NCBI RefSeq assembly: GCF_047238305.1
Contig: NZ_JBDFMO010000001.1
Location: 2,356,001-2,420,000 of the forward strand
DNA: 64,000 bases
Reading direction: 5' to 3'
From: Ferdinandcohnia sp047238305
GTDB taxonomy: Bacteria; Bacillota; Bacilli; Bacillales; Bacillaceae_L
In this document: positions 42,545-52,099 of the stretch, piece after piece
Layout of the letters: every line of letters starts with the position of its first letter
Numbering within the stretch: position 1 is the first letter of the stretch
The notes under the pieces: generated by a model
The model's database searches: none
The model's input: only the letters and a program-made list of their open reading frames with translations
Told to the model about the DNA's origin: nothing
Translations under genes and position numbers: made by a program

Positions 42545-43195
42545 ATGAAAAAAAGCATGAAAGAAAAAATTATAGATTCATCTGTTTTTTTATTTAATTC
42601 AAAAGGCTTTGATGGCACAACCGTTCGTGAAATTGCTAGAAAAGCAAATTGTAATGTTGCCAATATCTCCTATTATTTTGGGAATAAAGAAGGTTTACTT
42701 GAACATCTTGTTTCCTCTTATTTAGAAGGATATTTGAGATTTGTTGAACATGCCTATATTGAATTAGATAATAGAACGGCCAGAGAATGTTTATTGCTAG
42801 CGATCAGAGGCATTATGGAATACCAAAAGGAAAATCGACAGCTATCGCGATTTGTCCAAAGGGAAATTTCCTTTGATACCACATTGATTCGTGAAATCAT
42901 GACCACCTATATGGCAAAGGAAAAATACTATTTTCAAACCATTTTTGAAACTGGGATGAAGCAACAGGAATTTGCCCTTATACCAATTCCGTATGCCATT
43001 ATGCAGTTAAAGGGTATGGTATCGATGCCATATTTATATCCTCAATATATGTCAGAGGTTCTCCATTTAATGCCTTATGAACTGTATGTGAATGAGCAAT
43101 ATTGCCATGAAATTGAAAAGTGGGTCAACACGACTATTTGTAAACATCCACAATCGGTAAAGAATAATGTAACCCCATTCCCAGTCAATATGTAG
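42545..43195 (+). CDS. refZ: TetR-family division regulator RefZ (YttP)
   Basis: A 216-residue TetR/AcrR-type DNA-binding protein. HTH: TTVREIARKANCNVANISYYF (residues about 25-45), with the long all-helical ligand/dimer domain behind it. The layout and neighbours (fRMsr, hisJ, ezrA) identify RefZ, which binds origin-proximal motifs and shifts FtsZ-ring position during sporulation. Its 3' end overlaps hisJ by 11 bp in convergent orientation with no terminator. GGTGGG gives a moderate ribosome site. Confidence 0.85.
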   Translation: MKKSMKEKIIDSSVFLFNSKGFDGTTVREIARKANCNVANISYYFGNKEGLLEHLVSSYLEGYLRFVEHAYIELDNRTARECLLLAIRGIMEYQKENRQLSRFVQREISFDTTLIREIMTTYMAKEKYYFQTIFETGMKQQEFALIPIPYAIMQLKGMVSMPYLYPQYMSEVLHLMPYELYVNEQYCHEIEKWVNTTICKHPQSVKNNVTPFPVNM

Positions 43196-44006
43196 TCGGC
43201 GAAACGAGAACAGCACCTTTATATAAATCATTAAACCCTTGATTTAAATCCTTCCTGCTGTGGGCATCTGAACCATAGACAAGAGGGATTTTTCGTTTTA
43301 TGGCTTCTTTAATGACTTGTTCATAAGGATATACCTCCTGACAAAGAGGTTTATTAATACCAGCGCCATTATAGTCCAAAGATAGCCCAAGTTCTGCAAT
43401 CATGTCTAGAATCGTGTTTATTTTATCGTTGAAACATTTGGATGTAGGAAATTTTTTTTGAAACTTATGAACAAGCGTCATATGACCTATTCTTTTTGGT
43501 TTATACGAACCTAAGTCTGATGTAACTGAACTTAATAATGTATTAAAATAAGCTTCATAAACGGCCTCTACTGACGAATAGTCCCGTACCATCGTTTCAA
43601 ACATATCAGGGCTGTAATCAAGACAATAGTATTGATTTTCTCTTTTTAGGAAGTGAACAGATAGAATACTATCATTCAAATAGCGACCATACTCATTTAA
43701 AAAGGCTTTTGTATCCACTTCATATCCCTCAATATAGTCGACCTCCAAACCGATATTAATTTTAATCTCGGCTGCAAATCTCTTTTGAAGCTCAGTTAAA
43801 ACTGTAAAATAGTTTTCTAATTTATTTGGATCCATTCCACTATCCTTTTGAGGCGTGGGATCAACAAATCGTGCGGGAAGTGGTGCATGCTCAGTGAACG
43901 ATATTTCATTAAATCCTAATTGCCTTGCCTGTGCAATATATTCCTCAAATGCATCCTTTGTACCATGTGGACAAAAGGGTGTATGGATGTGACCATCTGC
44001 TTTCAT
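43185..44006 (-). CDS. hisJ: Histidinol-phosphatase (PHP family)
   Basis: A 273-residue PHP-domain phosphatase that makes histidinol from histidinol phosphate. Metal ligands are in DGHIHTPFCPHG (residues 4-15), EISFTEHAPLP, GLEVDYIEGYE, SVHFLKRE, RIGHMTLVHKF and YGSDAHSRKDL. GAGGGAT before ATG 44006 decides the start; the longer frame to 44177 has no ribosome site. It lies apart from other his genes, as in B. subtilis (hisK/hisJ), and overlaps refZ tail to tail. Confidence 0.93.
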   Translation of the reverse strand: MKADGHIHTPFCPHGTKDAFEEYIAQARQLGFNEISFTEHAPLPARFVDPTPQKDSGMDPNKLENYFTVLTELQKRFAAEIKINIGLEVDYIEGYEVDTKAFLNEYGRYLNDSILSVHFLKRENQYYCLDYSPDMFETMVRDYSSVEAVYEAYFNTLLSSVTSDLGSYKPKRIGHMTLVHKFQKKFPTSKCFNDKINTILDMIAELGLSLDYNGAGINKPLCQEVYPYEQVIKEAIKRKIPLVYGSDAHSRKDLNQGFNDLYKGAVLVSPTTY

Positions 44007-44082
44007 CGACAAATCCCTCATTTTTTTATAAAATTTGTAAAAAATTTTAAAAGTTTTAGTCAAAAATTGTCGTTTACATGGT

Positions 44083-44111
44083 ATCATAAATACATTAAAA
44101 AAACATTTCAA
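44083..44111 (-). promoter_or_regulatory. Sigma-A promoter of hisJ
   Basis: On the minus strand TTGAAA (44111-44106), 17-bp spacer, TATGAT (44088-44083). Confidence 0.65.
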
Positions 44112-44180
44112 TAGAAATTTATATAAAAAAATACATAAATGTTTAGAATAGATTGATTGTGGGAGCAAGGAGGCCAAATT

Positions 44181-45875
44181 ATGGAAATCATAATCGGCAT
44201 AATCGTAGTAATAAGTGTAGTTGCTATTTTTGGATTTTATTCGAGAAAAAAGATATATAAAGATGTAGATAGGTTAGAAGCCTGGAAGATAGATATGATG
44301 AATCGACCCGTTACCGATGAAATTGCAAAGGTAAAAGATCTCAATATGACAGGTCAAACTGAGGAACTATTTGAACGCTGGCGAAAACAGTGGGATGAGA
44401 TCGTCACAGTTGGACTTCCAGATGTAGAGGAATTATTATTTGATGCAGAAGACCTTGCAGATAAATATCGATTCGGGAAGGCGAAACGAGTTCTCGCTCA
44501 AATCGAAGCCATTTTAAATGATGCTGAAAGCCATATTGCCGTGATTTTAGAAGAACTTAAGGATTTAGTTGGCAGTGAAGAAAAAAATCGCGTAGAGGTT
44601 GATGAATTAAATCAATTATATCGTGAGTTGAAGAAAATTTTACTTGCGCACCGACATACTTTTGGTTGTGCGGAAAAACAACTTGAAACAAAACTAGAGG
44701 GTATTTATGGAAAATTCAAAGAATTTGAAGAAGCTACCACGAACGGGAACTATTTCGAAGCAAGAGAAATCGTACTTCTCATTAAGGATGCTCTTGCTGT
44801 AACAAAACAGCAGATGGACGAAATTCCTCACTTGCTACATGAAAGTCAAACCGCGCTCCCGAACCAATTAAATGAAGTTTCAGAAGGATATAGTCAGATG
44901 GAACAGGAAGGTTATTCTCTTGAACATCATCAAATTGAAAAAGAAATCGAAAGAATGAAGGAGCAATTAACTCAATATATTGCATTAATAGAAGAGCTTA
45001 AGCTTGAAGAAGCGAAAAAAGGATTGGATGAAACACGAGAATCACTCGATACTATATATGATTTACTTGAAGCGGAAGTAAAGGCAAATCAATTTGTTAA
45101 CACCGAGGTTGAAAAAATCGAACAGGATCTTGAAGACTTAATTGAAGGTAGTAAAAGCACAGAGGAAGAAACCTCATTTGTGCAGCAAAGCTATCATGTG
45201 AATGACCAGGATCTTGAGCGCCACCGTAATATCGTGAAACAAATCAAACAACTTGTAAAACAGTATGTTTCGATTCAAGTAAAGCTTGAGGAAGACCAAA
45301 TTGCCTATTCTTTAATTAGAAATGAACTTGAAGAAATTTACGGTAAAATCCAAGATGTAAAGCAAGAGCATTTACAATACTCTGAAATGCTGAAAACTCT
45401 TCGCAAAGATGAACTACATGCACGAGAACAAATCTTGGAAATGAAGAAGCAGCTTGCGGATGCAAAACGTCTTATTTCAAAAAGTAATATTCCAGGTCTG
45501 CCTGTTAAATATTCTGAACTTATGTCTGAAGCAAAATTATCTTTAACACAAGTCATGTCAACGCTTGAGGAAAAACCACTAAATATGAATACTGTAAATC
45601 AAGCTTTGCAAATTGCACTTGATTTAATTTCACAGACATATAAAAATACAGAAGAAATGATTGAGCAAGTATATCTTGCAGAAAAAGTCATTCAATATGG
45701 CAACCGATATCGTAGCCGAAATCCAAAAATTGCCGTAAGCTTACTGGAAGCTGAAAACTCCTTTAGGAATTTCGAGTATGCACTTGCACTAGAGCAAGCA
45801 GCAACTGCAATTGAGGATGTGGATCCGGGAGCACTGAAGAAGATTGAAGTATTACTTGATGACGAACGTGAATAA
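44181..45875 (+). CDS. ezrA: Septation ring regulator EzrA
   Basis: A 564-residue membrane-anchored spectrin-like protein that restrains FtsZ-ring assembly and recruits cell-wall synthases. One N-terminal transmembrane helix (residues 2-22, extracellular N-terminus) is followed by four to five long antiparallel coiled-coil repeats. The conserved C-terminal QNR patch appears as YGNRYRSRNPKIA (about residues 515-527). AAGGAGG 6 nt before ATG 44181 fixes the start; the frame is open from 44157. In B. subtilis braB lies next; here iscS follows directly. Confidence 0.94.
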   Translation: MEIIIGIIVVISVVAIFGFYSRKKIYKDVDRLEAWKIDMMNRPVTDEIAKVKDLNMTGQTEELFERWRKQWDEIVTVGLPDVEELLFDAEDLADKYRFGKAKRVLAQIEAILNDAESHIAVILEELKDLVGSEEKNRVEVDELNQLYRELKKILLAHRHTFGCAEKQLETKLEGIYGKFKEFEEATTNGNYFEAREIVLLIKDALAVTKQQMDEIPHLLHESQTALPNQLNEVSEGYSQMEQEGYSLEHHQIEKEIERMKEQLTQYIALIEELKLEEAKKGLDETRESLDTIYDLLEAEVKANQFVNTEVEKIEQDLEDLIEGSKSTEEETSFVQQSYHVNDQDLERHRNIVKQIKQLVKQYVSIQVKLEEDQIAYSLIRNELEEIYGKIQDVKQEHLQYSEMLKTLRKDELHAREQILEMKKQLADAKRLISKSNIPGLPVKYSELMSEAKLSLTQVMSTLEEKPLNMNTVNQALQIALDLISQTYKNTEEMIEQVYLAEKVIQYGNRYRSRNPKIAVSLLEAENSFRNFEYALALEQAATAIEDVDPGALKKIEVLLDDERE

Positions 45876-45880
45876 ACATG

Positions 45881-45912
45881 GGACCTCAAAACTTGGGGTC
45901 CTTTCCTTTTTT
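45881..45912 (+). terminator. Terminator of ezrA
   Basis: GGACCTC-AAAACTT-GGGGTCC stem followed by TTTCCTTTTTT. Confidence 0.8.
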
Positions 45913-45970
45913 CAATTAATCCATTTTATGATATGATTTTGATGCAAATAAGCTTATTAGGGGAAATTTG

Positions 45971-47128
45971 ATGATCTACTTAGATAATAGTGCAACAACA
46001 AAACCATTTGATGATGTCATTGATTCATATTTAAAAGTTTCAACAAATTATTTTGGGAATCCTTCTTCTTTACATGGAATAGGTGGACAAGCTGAAAAGC
46101 TTCTAAGTCAGTCCCGCACACAAATTGCATCCCTCTTGAATGTAAAACCACATGAGGTTATTTTTACATCCGGTGGGTCTGAGGGAAATAACTTTGCAAT
46201 TAAGGGGATTGCTTTTCAATATCAAAATCGAGGTAAACATATCATTACAACATCAATTGAGCATCCTTCTGTAAGTGAAGCCTGCAAGCAATTGGCAGAC
46301 CTTGGGTTTGAAATAACCTATCTTCCAGTTGATAATAATGGTGTGGTATCGATTGAAAGCTTAAAAGATGAAATCCGTGAAGATACAATCTTAGTTTCAA
46401 TTATTCATGTGAATAATGAAGTTGGGACAATCCAACCGATTGAAGAGATAGGACAGCTTTTAGAAAAGTATCCGAAGATCATTTTTCATGTTGACCATGT
46501 ACAGGGAATAGGTAAAACGAATTTAGATTTCAATAAGGCAAAACTTGATTTATGTACGATTTCAGGACATAAGTTTAATGGATTAAAAGGAACGGGAGTA
46601 CTTTTCGTGCGCCAAGGTGTTCGAATCCAATCCTTAATCGCTGGTGGGGATCAAGAAATGCAAAAAAGAGCAGGTACAGAAAATGTAGCCGGCTTTGTGT
46701 CCCTATCCAAGGCATTAAGGTTAACAATAGAGAAAAGAGATGAAGCTATTCAACATCTCACAGGTCTAAAAAAAGCGATAATCGAAAAATTAACAAAAAT
46801 GAACGGAGTCAAGATTCATACACCCGAGGGAAGTAGCGCTCCACATATTATAAATTTTTCAATTGATGGGTTGAAGCCTGAGGTTTTTGTACATTTATTG
46901 GAGGAAAAGGAAATATACGTTTCGACGACCTCCGCATGTTCATCGAAAAAAAATGAACCAAGTAAAACGTTGCTTGCAATGGGAGTACCAGTAGTTGAAG
47001 CAAATAGCTCAATTCGGATCAGTCTATCCCATCAAAATAAAATGGAAGAAGTTCCGATTGTAATAAATGCGATTGAGAATGCAATACAGAAATTACAAAA
47101 TGTAATGGGGGAAAGAAATGGAATATGA
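45971..47128 (+). CDS. nifZ: Cysteine desulfurase, NifZ-like
   Basis: A 385-residue PLP-dependent desulfurase of the NifS/IscS class. YLDNSATTKP is the N-terminal block, FTSGGSEGNNFAI and HVDHVQGIGK bind PLP, SGHKFNGLKGTG holds the Schiff-base Lys and STTSACSSKKNEP the catalytic Cys. ATG 45971 is used; TTG 45968 is in frame. The gene overlaps thiI by 11 bp. In B. subtilis the orthologue NifZ donates persulfide sulfur specifically to ThiI for 4-thiouridine in tRNA. Confidence 0.93.
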   Translation: MIYLDNSATTKPFDDVIDSYLKVSTNYFGNPSSLHGIGGQAEKLLSQSRTQIASLLNVKPHEVIFTSGGSEGNNFAIKGIAFQYQNRGKHIITTSIEHPSVSEACKQLADLGFEITYLPVDNNGVVSIESLKDEIREDTILVSIIHVNNEVGTIQPIEEIGQLLEKYPKIIFHVDHVQGIGKTNLDFNKAKLDLCTISGHKFNGLKGTGVLFVRQGVRIQSLIAGGDQEMQKRAGTENVAGFVSLSKALRLTIEKRDEAIQHLTGLKKAIIEKLTKMNGVKIHTPEGSSAPHIINFSIDGLKPEVFVHLLEEKEIYVSTTSACSSKKNEPSKTLLAMGVPVVEANSSIRISLSHQNKMEEVPIVINAIENAIQKLQNVMGERNGI

Positions 47129-48317
47129 TCACATATTAATACGATTTGGCGAAATTACAACAAAAGGTCGAAATCGTAACTTGTTTATTAATAAACTTTC
47201 AACTCAAATACAAAGAAAACTGAAAAATTACCAGGGACTTACGTTTCAAAAAACGAGAGATCGAATTTATATCAAGCTTAATGGAGAACCCCATGAGGGA
47301 ATCGTGGAGATCCTCAAAAATATCATTGGTATTCAATCCTTTAGTTTAGCGTTAAAGGTTATCAGTGAAATCGAACATATTAAAGAAGGCGTTCTTGCAG
47401 CCTTCAAACAGTTGGATCATAAAGGAAAATCCTTCAAAGTATCGGCTAGACGTTCAGACAAAACCTTTCCACTTGATTCCAATCAGTTAAATTATGAATT
47501 AGGGTCACATATTTTAAAGAATATCCAAGAAATTCATGTTGATGTGCATAACCCTGATATCAATATGCGAGTTGAGGTTCGTAAGGAAGCTACTTACATT
47601 ACCTTTAAGGATGAGAAAGGCTTAGGTGGACTTCCAGTCGGCTCAAGCGGGAAAGCAATGCTCATGCTTTCAGGAGGTTTGGATAGTCCTGTTGCAGGCT
47701 TCCTAGCTATGAAAAGGGGATTAACACTTGAAGCAGTCCATTTTCATAGTCCACCATACACAAGTGAACGTGCACGCCAAAAGGTAATTGACCTTGCACA
47801 GCAGCTAACTGATTTTTCAGGTACGATTAAGCTGCATATCGTACCCTTTACTGAAATTCAGACCACCATTCAAAGACAAATACCGGAAAACTATACATTG
47901 ATTTCAACTAGACGGATGATGCTTCGTATAACCGACGAAATCAGAAGAAGGCGCAATGCGCTAGCGATTGTAACGGGAGAAAGCCTTGGACAAGTAGCAA
48001 GTCAAACATTGGAAAGTATGCATGTCATAAACAATGTCACTAATACACCGATTATTCGACCACTTGTCACAGTTGATAAGTTTCATATTATTGATATGGC
48101 AAAGAAAATCAATACACATGATATATCGATTCGACCGTTTGAGGATTGCTGTACGATCTTTACACCAGCTGCACCAAAAACAAGACCAAGACTAGAGAAA
48201 GTAACACATTATGAAAGTTACACTGATTTTGAAAGCTTGATTGAAAAAGCAGTGAATGAAACAGAAATAATTACTTTAGACGGTTCTAAGAAAGAAGAGA
48301 TTGAAGATCTATTCTAA
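47118..48317 (+). CDS. thiI: tRNA 4-thiouridine synthase ThiI
   Basis: A 399-residue enzyme: N-terminal ferredoxin-like and THUMP domains (about residues 1-165, RFGEITTKGRNRNLF) and a PP-loop ATPase (LMLSGGLDSPVAGFLA near 183). It adenylates and thiolates U8 of tRNA. The C-terminal rhodanese domain of the E. coli protein is absent, typical of Bacillus, so persulfide transfer comes from the overlapping desulfurase. The ribosome site GGGGGAAAG lies within the upstream gene. Confidence 0.95.
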   Translation: MEYDHILIRFGEITTKGRNRNLFINKLSTQIQRKLKNYQGLTFQKTRDRIYIKLNGEPHEGIVEILKNIIGIQSFSLALKVISEIEHIKEGVLAAFKQLDHKGKSFKVSARRSDKTFPLDSNQLNYELGSHILKNIQEIHVDVHNPDINMRVEVRKEATYITFKDEKGLGGLPVGSSGKAMLMLSGGLDSPVAGFLAMKRGLTLEAVHFHSPPYTSERARQKVIDLAQQLTDFSGTIKLHIVPFTEIQTTIQRQIPENYTLISTRRMMLRITDEIRRRRNALAIVTGESLGQVASQTLESMHVINNVTNTPIIRPLVTVDKFHIIDMAKKINTHDISIRPFEDCCTIFTPAAPKTRPRLEKVTHYESYTDFESLIEKAVNETEIITLDGSKKEEIEDLF

Positions 48318-48361
48318 TAGTTAATCATTCATTTGTTGTGAACATTTACCAGTGGTTTAAA

Positions 48362-48392
48362 TGTATTTTGCTATGTGATTTTACACATTATA
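48362..48392 (+). promoter_or_regulatory. Sigma-G promoter candidate of sspA
   Basis: TGTATT (48362-48367), 18-bp spacer and CATTATA (48386-48392), close to TGMATA/CATACTA. Confidence 0.55.
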
Positions 48393-48415
48393 TACTCACA
48401 AGGAGGTGAAGTCAC

Positions 48416-48619
48416 ATGGCAAACAACAACAGTAGCAATCAACTTCTAGTAGCTGGTGCACAACAAGCTATTGATCAAATGAAATATGAAATTGCAACAG
48501 AATTCGGTGTAAACCTTGGTGCTGATACAACTTCTCGTGCTAACGGTTCTGTTGGTGGAGAAATCACTAAGCGTTTAGTATCTTACGCTCAACAACATAT
48601 GGGCGGAGGTAACTTCTAA
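48416..48619 (+). CDS. sspA: Alpha/beta-type small acid-soluble spore protein
   Basis: A 67-residue alpha/beta SASP. Both conserved DNA-binding blocks are intact: AIDQMKYEIATEFGVNLGAD with the GPR protease cut site (EFGV), and GEITKRLVSYAQQHMGG. It coats spore DNA in an A-like form and protects from UV and heat, and is digested at germination. AAGGAGGTGA is a near-perfect ribosome site. Position after thiI matches B. subtilis sspA; a sigma-G-like promoter lies upstream. Confidence 0.96.
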   Translation: MANNNSSNQLLVAGAQQAIDQMKYEIATEFGVNLGADTTSRANGSVGGEITKRLVSYAQQHMGGGNF

Positions 48620-48640
48620 AAAATATATATAAATGGCTAC

Positions 48641-48668
48641 AAGGACGGGCTCATACCCGTCCTTTTCT
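48641..48668 (+). terminator. Terminator of sspA
   Basis: AAGGACGGG-CTCATA-CCCGTCCTT stem and TTC tail. Confidence 0.88.
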
Positions 48669-48790
48669 ATTGGATTCATTAAAGTTGGAATCAAGTATTA
48701 TAACCTGGTCATAATTTTTTCACAAAACCTCTTCCAAATTGGTTGAAATATTTTATATAATTAGACTATAAAAGTGGAGGAGGAATGATC

Positions 48791-50371
48791 GTGAAAAGAG
48801 AAGATTTAATTGCACCTGCAAAGTATAATCTTGTACAGGAAATTGAAAAATATGCAAATGACCCAAAGAAGATTGCATTAGAATGGGAAGATGAGCAGGG
48901 AACCAAAAAGGAAATCACATACGTAGACCTCTTCAAAAACGTTAATCAAATTGGAAATACTTTAATGAACAAAGGCTTAAAGAAAGGTGACAAAGTATTA
49001 ATCATTGTTCCTCGTCTAGTCGAAGCATACATGGTTTATTTAGGGGCGTTAAAAGCTGGATTAGTGGTTATCCCGAGTTCTGAAATGCTCCGTACGAAAG
49101 ATCTTCAATACCGAATTACTCATGGAGACGTTAAGGCGATTATTAGCTACTACCCATATTGTGACCAATTTTTATCCATTGAAAATATCGACCATATTCA
49201 AAAGTTTGTAGTGGGGGATAAAGTAGATGGTTGGGATTCCTTAGAAGAGAATATGAAAAATCAATCTGATCAACTACATGCAGTAGAAACAAATAAGGAC
49301 GACATGGCCTTCTTATCTTACACATCTGGGACAACTGGCAATCCAAAAGGGGTCGTTCATACACATGGTTGGGCATTTGCACATCTAAAAACGGCGGCAC
49401 CTTATTGGCTAAGTATAGGTGAATCAGATACAGTATGGGCAACAGCAGGTCCTGGTTGGCAAAAATGGATTTGGAGTCCATTCCTTTCGACGCTCGGAAG
49501 TGGTGCAACTGGATTTGTGTATAACGGTAAATTTAATCCAAATAAATATTTGGAATTGCTAAGTTCATATAAAATCAATGTCTTATGTTGTACGCCAACT
49601 GAGTATCGTCTCATGGCAAAGGTTGAAAATCTATCTGATTACTCACTGCCGGATTTACATAGTGCTGTATCAGCGGGTGAACCTTTAAACCGGGAAGTAA
49701 TTGACACATTCAAAAGAGAATTTAACGTAGAAGTTCGAGATGGGTATGGACAAACAGAAAATACGTTACTAGTAGGTGTATTAAAAGGAATGACAATTAA
49801 GCCTGGTTCCATGGGCAAGCCAACACCAGGTAATAATGTAGAAATTGTTGATGAGTTTGGTAAGCCTTGTGCGCTTGGGGAAGTGGGCGATATTGGTGTC
49901 CATGTAAACACTCCAGCTCTTTTTAAAGAATATTACAAGGACCCTGAAAGAACAGCCATGCAATTTAGAGGCGATTACTATATTACAGGAGACAAGGCGA
50001 AAAAAGACGAAGATGGCTATTTTTGGTTTGAAGGGCGTGCTGATGATATTATCATTAGTTCAGGCTACACCATTGGACCATTTGAGGTTGAAGATGCACT
50101 TGTTAAGCATCCATCTGTAAAAGAGTGTGCAGTTGTTGCAAGTCCTGATGAAGTGCGAGGGAATATTGTAAAAGCATTCATTGTATTACGTGAAGGTGTT
50201 GCTTCCACTGAGGAACTGGTCAAAAACCTACAGGACCATGTCAAACAAATGACAGCACCTTATAAATATCCAAGAAAAATAGAATTTGTAAGTGACCTAC
50301 CAAAGACAACATCAGGAAAAATTAGAAGAATTGAGCTTAGACAAGCAGAAGCAGCTAAGGCAAATGCATAG
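48791..50371 (+). CDS. ytcI: Acyl-CoA synthetase, MbcS/YtcI-like
   Basis: A 526-residue AMP-forming ligase. FLSYTSGTTGNPKGVVHTHG is the P-loop, GYGQTEN the core acid motif, GDYYITGDKAKKDEDGYFWF the hinge block, and PKTTSGKIRR holds the catalytic Lys. Relatives (MbcS in Listeria) activate medium- and branched-chain carboxylates for membrane fatty acid synthesis. Both ATG 48785 and GTG 48791 follow GGAGGAGG; spacing (4 versus 7 nt) favours GTG. Single gene with its own terminator. Confidence 0.86.
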   Translation: MKREDLIAPAKYNLVQEIEKYANDPKKIALEWEDEQGTKKEITYVDLFKNVNQIGNTLMNKGLKKGDKVLIIVPRLVEAYMVYLGALKAGLVVIPSSEMLRTKDLQYRITHGDVKAIISYYPYCDQFLSIENIDHIQKFVVGDKVDGWDSLEENMKNQSDQLHAVETNKDDMAFLSYTSGTTGNPKGVVHTHGWAFAHLKTAAPYWLSIGESDTVWATAGPGWQKWIWSPFLSTLGSGATGFVYNGKFNPNKYLELLSSYKINVLCCTPTEYRLMAKVENLSDYSLPDLHSAVSAGEPLNREVIDTFKREFNVEVRDGYGQTENTLLVGVLKGMTIKPGSMGKPTPGNNVEIVDEFGKPCALGEVGDIGVHVNTPALFKEYYKDPERTAMQFRGDYYITGDKAKKDEDGYFWFEGRADDIIISSGYTIGPFEVEDALVKHPSVKECAVVASPDEVRGNIVKAFIVLREGVASTEELVKNLQDHVKQMTAPYKYPRKIEFVSDLPKTTSGKIRRIELRQAEAAKANA

Positions 50372-50378
50372 TTAGTAG

Positions 50379-50411
50379 AAAAGCAGATAGTATTTTTACT
50401 ACCTGCTTTTT
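50379..50411 (+). terminator. Terminator of the acyl-CoA synthetase gene
   Basis: AAAAGCAG.TAGTA-TTTT-TACTA.CTGCTTTT stem with one mismatch and T5. Confidence 0.88.
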
Positions 50412-50457
50412 CATGTTAAAGTAATCTTATCTTAAATCAAGAACAGTAGGTGTGAGG

Positions 50458-52047
50458 ATGGGAACTTTATGGATGGGTGGACAAATCTACACGTTAGAGC
50501 GGGAGAATGAGACTGTAGAAGCAGTTTTCGTGGAAGACGGCGCCATTGTTGCCACAGGAGTAAAGAATGATTTAGAAAATCGATATCAATCGCGAATTAC
50601 AAAAAGAATGGATTTAAAAGGAAATACGATGTTTCCAGGGTTCGTAGATAGCCATATGCATCTCATTGGTCATGGTGAAAAACTGTTAAAACTAGATTTA
50701 TCGGACATGACATCTTCCGAAGAAATGACTTCTGCCATACAAGAATATAGTAGAGATAAGCCTGCGGGAGAATGGATCATAGGAGAAGGATGGAATGAAA
50801 ATCAACTTCCTGACCGAAAAATTTTCCATCGACATGAACTAGATGAACTATCGCCCAATCATCCGCTCATGTTAAAAAGAATTTGCCGGCATGCTGTTGT
50901 TGTAAATACAAAGGCCTTAGAATTAGCTGGTATTACGGATGATACGCCAAACCCTGAAGGTGGGGTCATTGTAAGGGATACAAATGGTCATGCAACTGGG
51001 TATTTATTAGATCAAGCGCAGGAGTTTGTGAAAATAGTGATTCCAGAAGTGACGGAAGATTACATCCAAAAGGCACTTCAAATATCTGTTAACGACTGTT
51101 TGAGCAAAGGACTTGTCGGTGGACATACAGAGGATTTGAATTATTATGGAGGATTTGAGCGCACATTTCGAGGGTTTCAAAAATTAATTAATGGAGATAG
51201 CATCAAATTTCGCACAAATCTCTTAGTCCATCATGAGGTAGTCGATGATATGCATCAATTAGGCTTTTCCTTTGGGGAAGGTGGAGATTTCCTTGAATTT
51301 GGTGCAATGAAAATATTTGCGGATGGTTCTCTCGGTGGCAGAACCGCATTATTAAGTCATCCATATAATGATTCACCTGATACATCTGGAGTTGCCATCC
51401 ACACGTTAGATGAAATGAAAAAACTGGTTCAAAAGGCCAGGCGATATAAGATGCCTGTTGCTATCCATGCGATTGGAGACCTCGCATTTGAATATGTGTT
51501 AGACGCGATCGAAGAATTTCCACCATACCCAAATCAACGAGATCGCCTAATTCATGCTCAAATTTTGCGGAAAGAATTAATCGATCGAGCAAAGCAATTA
51601 CCGGTCATTCTCGATATCCAGCCAAGATTTGTCGTATCAGATTTTCCGTGGGTGGTTGAAAGAATCGGTGAGATGAATATGGACGATTGTTATGCTTGGA
51701 AGACATTGTTGCGTGTTGGCCTTCCTTGTGCAGGCGGTTCTGATGCACCGATTGAACCGATTGATCCCCTGCTAGGTATTCATGCAGCGGTTACAAGAAA
51801 GAAAATAGGGGAAGAAGAGATTTACATGCCCGAACAAAGATTATCCGTATACGAGGCTGTCAAGTTGTATACAACTGGAAGTGCCTTTGCCATTGGAAAG
51901 GAAGATTGTATGGGGAAAATTGCGCCGGGATATCAAGCTGATTTCACTGTTTTGGATAATGATATTTTTCATATTGAAAAAGATGCTATACCAGATACAA
52001 ATGTAGTGATGACAGTGGTTGATGATACTGTGATGTTTGAACAATAA
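50458..52047 (+). CDS. ytcJ: Amidohydrolase YtcJ
   Basis: A 529-residue metal-dependent hydrolase (Amidohydro_3). FPGFVDSHMHLIGHG provides the His-x-His ligands, AIHAIGDLAF and IHAQIL further histidines, and GGSDAPIEPIDP the catalytic Asp. N- and C-terminal segments form the composite beta domain (MGGQIYTL, GYQADFTVLDND). Family members hydrolyse formamides and similar amides; the substrate here is unknown. ATG 50458 is preferred to GTG 50452 because AGGTG lies 5 nt before it. Confidence 0.88.
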   Translation: MGTLWMGGQIYTLERENETVEAVFVEDGAIVATGVKNDLENRYQSRITKRMDLKGNTMFPGFVDSHMHLIGHGEKLLKLDLSDMTSSEEMTSAIQEYSRDKPAGEWIIGEGWNENQLPDRKIFHRHELDELSPNHPLMLKRICRHAVVVNTKALELAGITDDTPNPEGGVIVRDTNGHATGYLLDQAQEFVKIVIPEVTEDYIQKALQISVNDCLSKGLVGGHTEDLNYYGGFERTFRGFQKLINGDSIKFRTNLLVHHEVVDDMHQLGFSFGEGGDFLEFGAMKIFADGSLGGRTALLSHPYNDSPDTSGVAIHTLDEMKKLVQKARRYKMPVAIHAIGDLAFEYVLDAIEEFPPYPNQRDRLIHAQILRKELIDRAKQLPVILDIQPRFVVSDFPWVVERIGEMNMDDCYAWKTLLRVGLPCAGGSDAPIEPIDPLLGIHAAVTRKKIGEEEIYMPEQRLSVYEAVKLYTTGSAFAIGKEDCMGKIAPGYQADFTVLDNDIFHIEKDAIPDTNVVMTVVDDTVMFEQ

Positions 52048-52048
52048 C

Positions 52049-52087
52049 AAACACAAGACCAAGTTGCTGTAGCTTGGTCTTGTGTTT
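52049..52087. terminator. Bidirectional terminator ytcJ/nadK2
   Basis: AAACACAAGACCAAG / CTTGGTCTTGTGTTT, 15-bp perfect stem. Confidence 0.92.
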
Positions 52088-52099
52088 TGAGGACACATC

